A stretch of DNA of 64,000 nt from JADGGV01 sp035715725 (GCA_035715725.1 DASTKT010000173.1:69218-133217); one strand, 5' to 3'; positions 10,107 through 18,815 are shown, counted from the first letter of the stretch. Notes: generated by a model not told the origin, from the sequence alone. Made by a program: numbers and translations.

Positions 10107-11006
10107 ATGGCGCGGTTCCGAACCTACAGCCAGACCGTCGAGCCCGCCGGCGCCGAGGTGCCGGAGCAGGTGCGCGCCCAGGGCGAGCGCCTCCAGCATC
10201 GCCTCGCCGCCATCCGCCACATCGTCATCGTCGGCAGCGGCAAGGGAGGTGTAGGGAAGAGCGCGCTCTCCGCGAACCTCGCCGCCGCCCTCGCCGCCGC
10301 GGGATGGCGGGTCGGCGCCGTGGATGCCGACCTGAACGGGCCCTCCCTCGCGCGCATGCTCGGCGCATCGACGGTGCCCCTCGTCATCACGCCGACGGGC
10401 GTTACGCCCGCCCTCGGCGTCGCCGGCGTACGCGTCGTCTCCATGGACCTCCTGCTCGCCGCCGACGATTCGCCCGTCCGCTGGCGCGATCCCGGCGGCG
10501 CGGGGTTCATCTGGCAGAGCACGCTCGAGACGGGTGCCGTGCGCGAGTTCCTCGCCGACGTGGACTGGGGCTCGCTGGATTTCCTGATCGTCGACGCGCC
10601 GCCCGGGACGGACAAGCTGCAACGCCTGCTCACGCTCGTCGCGCGGCCGTCGGCGGTGCTGCTCGTGACGACGCCCTCGGAGACCGCTCGGCACGTCGTC
10701 GCGCGCTCGGTGCGCCTCCTGCGCGAGGCCGGAATTCCACGCCTCGGGCTCGCCGCCAACATGGCGGGCTACCGCTGTCCGGCGTGCGGCCACGCGGAGC
10801 ACCTCTTCGGCGTCGACGGCGCGGACCGCCTCGCCGAGGCCGCCGGCGTGCCGCTCTGGGCGGAGGTGCCCTTCGATCCCGCCATCGCCGCGTCCACCGA
10901 CGTCGGCCGGCCCTTCGTCCTCGAGCCCATCGCCTCGTCCGCCGCCGATGCGCTGCGCGGCCTCGCACTCCGCCTGCTCACCGAGCTCCGCGAGGAGGAC
11001 CCGTGA
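10107..11006 (+). CDS. Mrp/NBP35-type P-loop ATPase (Fe-S carrier family)
   Basis: 299 residues. The deviant Walker A GSGKGGVGKSALSANLAAAL is near residues 38-57, the Walker B region has LDFLIVDAPPGTDK, and a CxxC pair occurs in CPACGH near residue 226, the cluster-binding motif of ApbC/Mrp proteins. The family carries and inserts Fe-S clusters. It lacks an N-terminal DUF59 domain. Its stop overlaps the following zinc-ribbon gene by 4 nt, so the two products are probably made together, and the downstream genes include several metalloproteins. Confidence 0.85.
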   Translation: MARFRTYSQTVEPAGAEVPEQVRAQGERLQHRLAAIRHIVIVGSGKGGVGKSALSANLAAALAAAGWRVGAVDADLNGPSLARMLGASTVPLVITPTGVTPALGVAGVRVVSMDLLLAADDSPVRWRDPGGAGFIWQSTLETGAVREFLADVDWGSLDFLIVDAPPGTDKLQRLLTLVARPSAVLLVTTPSETARHVVARSVRLLREAGIPRLGLAANMAGYRCPACGHAEHLFGVDGADRLAEAAGVPLWAEVPFDPAIAASTDVGRPFVLEPIASSAADALRGLALRLLTELREEDP

Positions 11007-11446
11007 AGTTCCTCTGCATTGGTTGTGACACCATCATGGACTTCGTCGAGCGCGAGCTCCCCGGTGACGGGACCTTCGCCGCGGTGTTCACCTGCCCGCG
11101 CTGCGCTCGAGAGGTGGCCATGCTTGCCAACCCGATGGAGACCCAGCTCGTGGCCAGCCTCGGGGTCCGGATCGGCGGGCGCACCCTGTCCGAGCAGCCC
11201 ATGGAGCTGGTGCGCGAGCATCTCGCCGGAGGCCGCGAGGACGCGTTCGCCGAGCCGGCGCCGGCAACGCCCGGCGCCGTGCGCTGGAGCGACGACGCGC
11301 GCGACCGCCTCGCGAACGTCCCCGGCTTCGTCCGTGGCATGGTCAAACGGATCTACTCCGAATACGCCGCCGAGAGAGCGATCGCCGTCATCACACCCGA
11401 GGTCATGGACCGCGCCCGCTCCGATCTCGGCCTGGAGGGAATGTGA
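11003..11446 (+). CDS. zinc-ribbon protein with C-terminal PCP_red domain
   Basis: 147 residues. The N terminus has two Cys pairs (CIGC and CPRC, about 26 residues apart), a zinc ribbon or small Fe-S site. Residues about 92-144 match the PCP_red domain of light-independent protochlorophyllide reductase: VRWSDDARDRLANVPGFVRG, a YAAERAIAVITPEVM segment and a terminal helix. GTG 11003 is chosen for its AGGAGG at 10993-10998 and the 4-nt overlap with the Mrp gene. PCP_red domains recur in two neighbours, so it likely works with them. Exact role unknown. Confidence 0.75.
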   Translation: MKFLCIGCDTIMDFVERELPGDGTFAAVFTCPRCAREVAMLANPMETQLVASLGVRIGGRTLSEQPMELVREHLAGGREDAFAEPAPATPGAVRWSDDARDRLANVPGFVRGMVKRIYSEYAAERAIAVITPEVMDRARSDLGLEGM

Positions 11447-11468
11447 CCGCATTCCCCGGCACGCCCCG

Positions 11469-12416
11469 GTGAGCGTCGTAGTCGCCGAGCGGCTCGGCTT
11501 CGCCTACGGCGGCCGCCGCCGGCGCGCACCGCCCGCCCTCGCCGGCGTCGAGCTGCACTGTGCCGCCGGCGAGATCCTGGCCCTCCTCGGCCCCAACGGG
11601 GCGGGGAAGTCCACGCTTCTGCAGATCCTCGGCGCCCGTCTCGCGCCGGACTCCGGCAGTCTCCGCCTCTTCGGCGCGCCGCCCTCCGCCTCTCCGCGCC
11701 TGCTCCGGAGAATCGGCTTCGCCGGCGACGTCGCCGTTCATCTCGACGCCCTCTCCGGCCGCCAGAACGCGCTCTTCTTCGCCGGTGCCGCGGGCCTCGA
11801 CCGGGCGGCCGCGGCGGCCGCCGTGGACCGCCTCTTCGAGCGGTTCGACCTGGAGCGCGCCGCCGACCGCCCCGTCGCCTCCTACTCGTTCGGGATGCGG
11901 CGCAAGCTTCTCCTCGTCGGTGCGCTCGTCCACGAGCCCGCGCTTCTCCTCCTCGACGAGCCCACCATGGGGCTCGACCCGACGGCCCGGGAAGAACTGC
12001 GGACGCTCCTGCGGGAGCGCGCCCGGGAGGGCGCGGCCATCGCCCTCTCCACGCACGACGTCGCCGACGCCGCCCGCACCGCGGATCGGGTCTGCCTCCT
12101 GCACCGCGGAGCCGTCGCGCTCGACGGCTCGCCGGACGCGCTACTCCGCCATCTCCGCGGCGTCACGTACGTCGATGTCCTCACCGCCGCGCCCTCGCCG
12201 GTCCCGGAACTGACCGGCGTCGAGATCCTCGCCGCCGAACCGGGCCGGATCCGCCTCCGGACCTCCGGCGGATCGGCGATCCTGCCGGAGCTCTGTGCCA
12301 CCCTCGTTGCCGCCGGCGCCGAGATCCGCGCGATCCATCTGCGCGAGGCCGACCTGGGCGACGTCTTCGCCGCGGCCACCGGCGTCGCCCTCGAGGCCGC
12401 CACCGAGCCTGCCTGA
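11469..12416 (+). CDS. ABC transporter ATP-binding protein
   Basis: 315 residues with one ABC domain: Walker A GPNGAGKST near residue 42, a signature reading YSFGMRRKL (the usual SGG is altered but in place), Walker B LLLLDEPTMGLD, and switch His in STHDV. About 90 C-terminal residues form an extra domain typical of ABC-2/CcmA-like exporters. Start GTG 11469 gives the natural N terminus. The stop overlaps the permease start (TGATG). The substrate is unknown; the cytochrome context makes a heme or metal role conceivable. Confidence 0.85.
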   Translation: MSVVVAERLGFAYGGRRRRAPPALAGVELHCAAGEILALLGPNGAGKSTLLQILGARLAPDSGSLRLFGAPPSASPRLLRRIGFAGDVAVHLDALSGRQNALFFAGAAGLDRAAAAAAVDRLFERFDLERAADRPVASYSFGMRRKLLLVGALVHEPALLLLDEPTMGLDPTAREELRTLLRERAREGAAIALSTHDVADAARTADRVCLLHRGAVALDGSPDALLRHLRGVTYVDVLTAAPSPVPELTGVEILAAEPGRIRLRTSGGSAILPELCATLVAAGAEIRAIHLREADLGDVFAAATGVALEAATEPA

Positions 12417-13132
12417 TGCCCGGCGTCTTCACCATCGAATGGACCGCGGCCTGGCGCCGGCGCCGAGCCCTCCTGCTCAGCGTGTTTGTGCCCCTCGGCC
12501 TCGTGGGCCTCCTCGCGTTCGGCGGTGCCCCGCCTCGCCATGCCGTCGTCGTCTACACCGTGCTCTTCACGCTCTTCGGCCTCTTCGGCAGCGCCATCCC
12601 CTGGATCCGCGATGCCGAATCCGGTCTCCTCGCCCGGATCTTCTGGACCGGCCTCGACCCCCGCCGCATCCTCGGTGCCCGGACCGCGGCCGGCACCCTC
12701 GTGGACGTCCTCGAGCTGATCCCCAGCGCCGCGGCCGTCGTCCTCGCCGGCGCGCCCGACACCGAGGTTGGCGCACACCTGCTCATCCACCTGGCGGTCG
12801 CTCTCCTCGCCGCCAACCTGATCGGCTTCTGGATCGCGACGCTCGCCCGCTCCATCGCCGAGGCGGCGCTCCTCTGCGCCGCGACCGGGCTGCTCCTCCT
12901 CCACGCCGCCGGCGTCTTTCGACCGCCGCCGGCGCATGGGCCCTGGAGTGCGCTCGCGGAGTTCAGCCCGTTCCACGGCCTTCACGCGGCCCTCGCCGCG
13001 GCCGCGGGAGCGGGGACCGGCCGGATGCCCCATAGCGGAATCGAGGTGACGGTTACCGCCGCACTTCTCGCCGTTTCGCTCGCCGCGTCTCGTCCGCTCC
13101 TGCGCCATCTCACGACACCCGCCGCCGCCTAG
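12416..13132 (+). CDS. ABC-2 type transporter permease
   Basis: 238 residues with about six hydrophobic segments (for example LLLSVFVPLGLVGLLAFGG, VVVYTVLFTLFGLFGSAIP, LLIHLAVALLAANLIGFWI). The loop DAESGLLARIFWTGLDPRR resembles the coupling loop of ABC-2/CcmB permeases. It overlaps the ATPase gene by 1 nt and surely pairs with it. A CcmB-like heme exporter is an alternative, but the other ccm genes are not seen here. Confidence 0.78.
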   Translation: MPGVFTIEWTAAWRRRRALLLSVFVPLGLVGLLAFGGAPPRHAVVVYTVLFTLFGLFGSAIPWIRDAESGLLARIFWTGLDPRRILGARTAAGTLVDVLELIPSAAAVVLAGAPDTEVGAHLLIHLAVALLAANLIGFWIATLARSIAEAALLCAATGLLLLHAAGVFRPPPAHGPWSALAEFSPFHGLHAALAAAAGAGTGRMPHSGIEVTVTAALLAVSLAASRPLLRHLTTPAAA

Positions 13133-13148
13133 GCGGCAGCCGCCCCTG

Positions 13149-13177
13149 TTGACAGCCCTCCCGCCGCTCCTTATTAT
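13149..13177 (+). promoter_or_regulatory. near-consensus sigma-70 promoter of the respiratory cluster
   Basis: TTGACA (13149-13154, perfect -35), a 17-nt spacer, and TATTAT (13172-13177, five of six for -10). Transcription would start near 13184 and leave a leader of about 370 nt before the ATG of the stress-protein gene at 13552. It is the best promoter match in the window. Confidence 0.85.
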
Positions 13178-13551
13178 CGCCCCATCCGCAGCCAAAGACC
13201 GCTTCGATCGCACGCGAGCCTGCTCGCTGCCATCTCTTTCCGCCCGGCCTTCGGGCCCGGCGGCGTCGCACGAAAAGCCTCGAATCCGTGCCGATGACCG
13301 GCCGGATCGGACGCCTGCGTCCGACCGGCCCGCTGTTTTGCGGCAGAAGCGACGCGTCTTTTCCGCTGCTTTCTTCGCGAGACGGTGTTTGCGCGGCTGC
13401 GCCCGGGGGGCTGCTCCGGGCGCCACTGGCGGAAGCGGGACCCCTCCGTGTCTTGCCTGGGACCCCTTCGTGCCGCGCACCCGTCCGATCTCGCGCCGGG
13501 CCCGGAAATGAGCGTCCTTCCGTGGATTCCCAGCGCTGGATCGAGGCGAAA
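13178..13551 (+). promoter_or_regulatory. long 5' leader with a strong hairpin
   Basis: No credible gene lies here. A 14-bp stem with one bulged A (13300-13314 with 13317-13330, effective four-base loop) is followed by CGCTGTTTTGCGG, so it could be an attenuator. A second C/T-rich part follows. Known riboswitch cores were not recognised. The length and structure suggest post-transcriptional control of the downstream operon. Confidence 0.5.
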
Positions 13552-15600
13552 ATGTATCGGGAAATCCTGGTCCCCGTAGATAACTCGGCGTGCTCCGACT
13601 GGGCCGTGGAGCGCGCCATCGAGCTGTCGCGATGCTCGGCTGGCCGCATCACCGGCACGCACGTCTACGCCGCCCGCCTGCATGACATCCGCTTCCGGCA
13701 GCTCGAGACCGGGCTGCCCGCGCAGTTCCAGACTCCCGACGAGATCAAGCGGCAGCGCAAGGTCCACGACAAGCTGATCGAGAAGGGGCTTCAGCTCATC
13801 TCGGACAGTTTCCTGGACCAGGTCGACGTGCGCTGCCGGGACGCGGGGGTGCCGCTCACGCGGCAGCTCCTCGAGGGGATCAACTACGAGGAGATCGTCC
13901 GGGAGGCGAACGGTGGGGAAGGCCGGCTGCCGAGCCTGATCGGCTTCGATCCGAACATCGCGTTCAAGTACGATGGCGGCGCGCGGGTCCGGGGGGATGT
14001 CCGGCTCGGCGCGGACGGGCGCATCGAGGCCGAGGACGAAGAGCACGAGGAGAAGCTGGCCGGCTCGACGCGGCGGCGTTACGACCTCGTCGCGATCGGG
14101 GCCCATGGGATCGGGCGGCAGGCATACAGCCAGCTCGGCGGCGTGGTCTCCCGTGTGGTTCGCGGGGTGGAGAAGGACGTGCTGGTCGTGCGGGATGCGG
14201 CCCCGCTGCGGGGGGGGCGGCTCATGGTCTGTGTGGACGGCTCGTCCTACGCCTACAAGGCGATGCGCGTCGCGTTGGAGCTCGCGCGCGAGTTCGAGGC
14301 GGCTCTCTACGTCTGCAGCGCGTTCGACGTCGAGTACCACCACGCGGTCTTCCACAACATCAAGGATGTCCTGTCGGTCCAGGCGTCGAAGGTGTTCAAG
14401 TTCGAGGAGCAGGAGGAGCTCCACAACAACATCATCGACAAGGGGTTGCTGAAGCTCACCCAGGCGAACATCAAGCGGGCGCAGGTGATGGCGTCGGAGT
14501 ACCCGGACGTCGAGCTGCACACGCAGATCCTCATCGGCAAGCCGTTCCAGGTCGTCCTGCAGTGGGCGGAGGAGATCCGGCCGTCGCTCCTGGTCATCGC
14601 GCGCCACGGCGCCCACCGGATCACGGGTACGGATCTCGGGTCACAGGCCGAGAACCTCGTCCGACTGGCCCCGTCGAGCGTGCTGCTCGTCGGCACGCTC
14701 GACGTCCACCCGGAGGACATCCCCTGGATCGAGGAGGACGGTCAGACAGGGCTCGAGTGGGCGCCGGAAGCGGAGGTGCGCATCCTCCGGGTCCCGCCCT
14801 TCGCGCTGGGGATCGCCCGGAAGGCGGTGGAGGAGTTCGTCCTCGAGCACCACGGCGCCCCCGCCGAGGGGAACGGCCACGGGCGCCTGGCGAGCGGCCA
14901 TGACGGCACCTCCAACGGTCAGGCGCCGGTCCTGCCGACGGTGACGAACGAGCGCCTCGACGAGGCGATCCGGAAGCTCCTCCCCACGCACATGCAGCTC
15001 ATCATGGGCATCGGCACCGCCGAGGAGCTGGCGCTGGCGGAGGTAAAGGCCGAGGAGGCCATGAAGCGGACCGTCGTCGAGGGCCACGACCTCGACCCGG
15101 TCGCGGACGTGCCGATGGTCGAGGCCCGCTGCCCGTACACCGGGCATGTCTCGCTGCGGGCGCGGACGGCGAAGGATCCCGTCGTCTGGACTGCCGAGGC
15201 GTTCGATCGGCTGGCGCTCGTCCCGCTGATCGCACGTCCCCTGGCCCGCAACACGGTCGAGCGGTTCGCGCGCGAGCACGCGATCTGGCGGATCACGACC
15301 CGCGTCATGGACGAGAACAAGCAGGCCATGATCGAGGCGGACGAGTTCGACCTCGATACGATGCTGGTGATGTTCAAGGAGCTGCAGGCCAAGCAGCTGA
15401 AGGCGGAGGCGGAGGGCGTCGACGCGCTCTCTTCGGAGATGCGCCGCTTCATCGAGGAGGCCCGCGCGTCCGGAGTCACGCGCTGCCCGATCCGCGACAT
15501 CGAGGAGTCGATGGAGAAGTGCCCGGTCGACTTCAAGGCGGTGAAGCCCGAGGACGCGAAGCGCGCGATCGAGTCCCTCGTCGAGTCCCACGGAGCCTGA
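13552..15600 (+). CDS. tandem universal stress protein with two PCP_red-like domains
   Basis: 682 residues. USP domain 1 covers about residues 1-220 (start YREILVPVDNSACSDWAVE; end YDLVAIGAHGIGRQ and VLVVRDAAP) with a large insertion near residues 45-160. USP domain 2 covers about 221-385 (GRLMVCVDGSSYAYKAM to APSSVLLVGTLDVH). Two PCP_red-like segments follow: LEWAPEAEVRILRVPPFALG (about 400-440) and VVWTAEAFDRLALVP (about 543-600). It begins an operon with the radical SAM gene 4 nt downstream. This fusion is unfamiliar to me; a nucleotide-sensing regulator or assembly scaffold is an inference. Confidence 0.82.
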   Translation: MYREILVPVDNSACSDWAVERAIELSRCSAGRITGTHVYAARLHDIRFRQLETGLPAQFQTPDEIKRQRKVHDKLIEKGLQLISDSFLDQVDVRCRDAGVPLTRQLLEGINYEEIVREANGGEGRLPSLIGFDPNIAFKYDGGARVRGDVRLGADGRIEAEDEEHEEKLAGSTRRRYDLVAIGAHGIGRQAYSQLGGVVSRVVRGVEKDVLVVRDAAPLRGGRLMVCVDGSSYAYKAMRVALELAREFEAALYVCSAFDVEYHHAVFHNIKDVLSVQASKVFKFEEQEELHNNIIDKGLLKLTQANIKRAQVMASEYPDVELHTQILIGKPFQVVLQWAEEIRPSLLVIARHGAHRITGTDLGSQAENLVRLAPSSVLLVGTLDVHPEDIPWIEEDGQTGLEWAPEAEVRILRVPPFALGIARKAVEEFVLEHHGAPAEGNGHGRLASGHDGTSNGQAPVLPTVTNERLDEAIRKLLPTHMQLIMGIGTAEELALAEVKAEEAMKRTVVEGHDLDPVADVPMVEARCPYTGHVSLRARTAKDPVVWTAEAFDRLALVPLIARPLARNTVERFAREHAIWRITTRVMDENKQAMIEADEFDLDTMLVMFKELQAKQLKAEAEGVDALSSEMRRFIEEARASGVTRCPIRDIEESMEKCPVDFKAVKPEDAKRAIESLVESHGA

Positions 15601-15604
15601 CGCG

Positions 15605-16966
15605 ATGCGCCTCGTCCCGGGCGGAAGCCGGCGGGATGCGGCCATGGCGGCCCTGCTCGAGTCGCCTCTCCTCGATGGCGCTCCGCCGGACGCCGCCGTC
15701 CCCCACGTCGTCGCGTGGAACCTCACGCGCCGGTGCAACCTGGCCTGCTCCCACTGCTACATCGCCGCCGGCTCCTGGCACGCGACGGACACCGACCTCA
15801 CGACCGCCGAGTGCCGCCGGATCACGGACGAGATCCTTCGGCTCAACCCGGCGCCGCTCTTCATCCTGAGCGGTGGTGAGCCGCTCCTGCGTGCGGATCT
15901 CGAGGAGATCGCTGCCTACGCCGCGGGCGCCGGCGCGACGGTGGTGGTCGGCACGAACGGGACGCTCTTGACGGCCGAGCGCATCCGCTCGCTCAAGGGC
16001 GCCGGCGTCCAGGGGGTGGCGGTCAGCATCGACTCGCTGAGCCCCCGTTACCACGATCGCTTCCGGCACGGCGACGGTGCGCTGGAGGACACGATCGCGG
16101 CGGTCGAGCGGCTTCGTGCCCTCGACCTCGATTTCATCGTGCAGGCTACGGTCACTCGCGGGAACCGGGACGAGCTCCCCGCCCTCGCCGCGTGGGCCGC
16201 CGCGCGCGGCGCCGTGGCGCTGAACGTCTACTTTCTCGTCGCCACCGGACGGGGTGAGGGGATGCGCGGGCTCGAGCCGGCCGAGAACGAGGCCGTGCTC
16301 GAGGAGCTCCTCCGCCTCGAGCGCGAGTATCGCGGCCGGATGATGGTCCGCTCGAAGTGCCAGCCGCAGATCATGCGCATCGCGGTCCGCGACGGCGGCG
16401 ACTCGCCCCTCCTCAACTACGCCACGCGCTGCCCTTGCGGCGTACAGTACTGCCGGATCACGCCGGAGGGGAAGCTCACGCCCTGCCCCTACATGCCGCT
16501 CGTGGCCGGCGATCTCCGTCGGAGCGACTTCGCCACCGTGTGGCGCTCCTCGCCCCTGCTCCGCGAGCTCCGCGACGGCCGCCTGCTCGGCCGCTGCGGC
16601 TCCTGCGAGTACCGCCGCATTTGCGGCGGCTGCCGCGCCCGCGCGTTCGCCGAGACCGGTGACGTCCTCGCCGCCGACGGATCCTGCGCGTACGAGCCGT
16701 CCGGCGCGCTCCCGCCGATCGAGCCGCGACACGCCGTGAGCTATGGCGCGCCGGCGCGCCACGAGCTGGACTGGACCCCCGCGGCGCGCGCCCGCGTCGA
16801 GCGGATTCCGAGCTTCGTCCGCGCGGTCGTCGTCGCCCGCGTCGAGCAGTTTGCGCGCGATCGCGGGCACGCCGAGGTCACGCCGGAACTCCTCGACGAG
16901 GTACGGCGGACGCTCCCCGTCGACTTCTCGAAACGCACCCCGTCCTTCCTCCGCCATGACGCCTGA
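15605..16966 (+). CDS. radical SAM/SPASM protein with C-terminal PCP_red domain
   Basis: 453 residues. The radical SAM motif CNLACSHC (Cys44, 48, 51) precedes SGGEPLL and GTNGTLL. A SPASM-type Cys set follows (CPCGVQYC, CPY, CGSCEYRRICGGC) for auxiliary clusters. Residues about 388-440 are a PCP_red domain (LDWTPAARARVERIPSFVRA). The fold resembles NirJ/AhbD heme-modifying enzymes and related TIGR04053-like proteins. It probably modifies a tetrapyrrole or a peptide for the neighbouring cytochromes. Its end overlaps the CydA-like gene by 11 nt. Confidence 0.86.
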   Translation: MRLVPGGSRRDAAMAALLESPLLDGAPPDAAVPHVVAWNLTRRCNLACSHCYIAAGSWHATDTDLTTAECRRITDEILRLNPAPLFILSGGEPLLRADLEEIAAYAAGAGATVVVGTNGTLLTAERIRSLKGAGVQGVAVSIDSLSPRYHDRFRHGDGALEDTIAAVERLRALDLDFIVQATVTRGNRDELPALAAWAAARGAVALNVYFLVATGRGEGMRGLEPAENEAVLEELLRLEREYRGRMMVRSKCQPQIMRIAVRDGGDSPLLNYATRCPCGVQYCRITPEGKLTPCPYMPLVAGDLRRSDFATVWRSSPLLRELRDGRLLGRCGSCEYRRICGGCRARAFAETGDVLAADGSCAYEPSGALPPIEPRHAVSYGAPARHELDWTPAARARVERIPSFVRAVVVARVEQFARDRGHAEVTPELLDEVRRTLPVDFSKRTPSFLRHDA

Positions 16967-18767
16967 GCCGCGAGTCTCGCTTCGTCGGGCGGCCGGTATC
17001 GCCGGCCTCCTTCTCCTGCTCGTGGCCGCGGCGGCCGATCCGGCGCTGGCGCAGCAGGCCGCCGCCTCCGCCCGGGACTACGGCAACTTCCCCGTCGTCG
17101 GCGGGCGCGGAGCGATCTGGATCGCGGCGGAGGTCCACCTGATGTTCGCCGCCTTCGTGCTCGGGGTGCCGCTGTTCGCGGTCACCGTGGAAGCCATCGG
17201 CATCTTCGGCACCGACAAGCGGTACGACAAGCTGGCCAAGGAGTTCACCCGACTGCTTCTCATCGCCTACAGCGCCACGGCGATCTGGGGGGCGATTCTC
17301 GTCTTCTTCCTGAGCACGCTCTACCCGAAATTCTGGACCTACATGAGCACGCTCTTCCACGTGTCCATGTGGATCTATGTCGGGCTCTTCTTCTTCGAGT
17401 CGTTCACGCTCTACCTGTACTACTACGGCTGGGACTGGCTGAAGGACGGCGCCCGCAAGAAGCTGCACCTCAGCCTCGGCGTGCTGCTCAACGTCTGGGG
17501 CACGGCCGTGATGTTCATCGCCGACAGCTGGCTCAGCTACATGATGAGCCCGCCGACGCAGGTCACGACCGACACCGCGCCGGAGTCGATCCGCCTCTGG
17601 ACCGCCATGGCCAACGCGACGTGGATGCCCATCAACATCCACCGCCTCATCGCGAACGTCGTCTTCGGTGGCTCCATCGTGGGCGCATACGCGGCGTACC
17701 GCTTCCTCGCCGCCCGGACCGAGGAGGAGCGCGCCCACTACGACTGGATGGGGTACGTCGGGAACTTCATCGCGATCAGCAGCCTGCTCATCCTCCCCTT
17801 CGCCGGCTACTGGCTGGGGCGCGAGATCTACCAGTACGACCAGGGGATGGGCATTACGATGATGGGCGGCTTCATGAGCTGGCTCTGGATCATCCAGGCC
17901 TTCCTCATCGGCGTTCTCTTCCTGGCGGGCAACTACTACCTGTGGGTCGGGATGGCCCGGATCCCCGGCGCCGAGCGCTTCACCCCGTACACCCGCTGGA
18001 TCCTGGGCGTTCTGGTGCTCGGCGTGCTGGTCTGGTCCACGCCGCACACCATGATCGCCTCGCGCTCCGAGCAGGCCGCCATGGGCGGCTCCCACCATCC
18101 GCTGCTCGGCTTCCTCGGGGTCATGAGCGCCAAGAACACGGCGGTCAACCTCATGATCCTGAGCACGTTCCTGTCCTACCTGCTCTACCGCCGGGCCAAC
18201 AAGCGGCCGACCGCCTCCTGGGCGCGGACGGGCACGCTCGTGCAGGGCGTCATGTTCGCGCTCTCCGCCGCCATCGTGATCTTCTTCGGCGTCTACGGCT
18301 ACTTCGTCACGGCCATCGTCCGCATCGGCTTCAGCGTCTACCAGGTGCTGTCGGTGATCGCCACCATCGTCACGGTGATCACGCTCGACGTCCTTATGCT
18401 GCGCGGCGCCGAGTCGCGCGGCGCGATCCGCTGGGGACAGATGCCCCCGCGCTCGCAATACGCACTGCTCGTCCTGGCTGTCACGTTCACGTGGCTGATG
18501 GGCCTCATGGGCTTCGCCCGCAGCGGGATCCGGCAGCACTGGCATATCTGGAACGTCATGCGCGACACGAGCCCGTGGGCTGCCACGCCGGCCCTGGGCT
18601 ACGCGTCGAAGATGATCAGCGTCTGCGTGATCGTCTTCCTGGCCCTGATCTCCCTCGTGTTCTGGCTGGGCGGGCTCGTCGAGAAGTCCACGTACGCCGC
18701 GCCCGCCGCCGCGGGCGCGAAGCCGGCGGCCGAGCAGCAGCTCGCCATCGCCGGCGGCGGCGACTGA
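16956..18767 (+). CDS. CydA-like membrane oxidoreductase subunit (cytochrome bd superfamily, no evident Q-loop)
   Basis: 603 residues with an N-terminal signal-like segment and many membrane helices. It aligns by eye with CydA: EVHLMFAAFVLGVP carries the first conserved His, LFFFESFTLYLYYYGWD matches the ESTF...GWD region, and INIHRLIANVVFGGSIVGAY holds the second His. The Glu corresponding to E. coli Glu99 seems absent. The hydrophilic quinol-binding loop is missing; helices follow directly after AGYWLGREIYQYDQ. Extra helices occur at the C terminus. No CydB is nearby. The start overlaps the radical SAM gene. It is probably an OR-N-like family member working with cytochromes c. Confidence 0.8.
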   Translation: MTPEPRVSLRRAAGIAGLLLLLVAAAADPALAQQAAASARDYGNFPVVGGRGAIWIAAEVHLMFAAFVLGVPLFAVTVEAIGIFGTDKRYDKLAKEFTRLLLIAYSATAIWGAILVFFLSTLYPKFWTYMSTLFHVSMWIYVGLFFFESFTLYLYYYGWDWLKDGARKKLHLSLGVLLNVWGTAVMFIADSWLSYMMSPPTQVTTDTAPESIRLWTAMANATWMPINIHRLIANVVFGGSIVGAYAAYRFLAARTEEERAHYDWMGYVGNFIAISSLLILPFAGYWLGREIYQYDQGMGITMMGGFMSWLWIIQAFLIGVLFLAGNYYLWVGMARIPGAERFTPYTRWILGVLVLGVLVWSTPHTMIASRSEQAAMGGSHHPLLGFLGVMSAKNTAVNLMILSTFLSYLLYRRANKRPTASWARTGTLVQGVMFALSAAIVIFFGVYGYFVTAIVRIGFSVYQVLSVIATIVTVITLDVLMLRGAESRGAIRWGQMPPRSQYALLVLAVTFTWLMGLMGFARSGIRQHWHIWNVMRDTSPWAATPALGYASKMISVCVIVFLALISLVFWLGGLVEKSTYAAPAAAGAKPAAEQQLAIAGGGD

Positions 18768-18778
18768 CGCTCCTACGG

Positions 18779-18805
18779 TCCGGAGCCCCGCTCCGGAGGG
18801 AGGGG
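18779..18805 (+). promoter_or_regulatory. hairpin overlapping the ribosome binding site of the diheme cytochrome gene
   Basis: TCCGGAG (18779-18785) and CTCCGGA (18791-18797) can pair across the loop CCCCG. The 3' arm runs into the purine-rich binding site GGAGGGAGGGG (18795-18805) before ATG 18816, so folding could tune translation after the CydA-like gene. Confidence 0.4.
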
Positions 18806-18815
18806 ATGCATCGGT

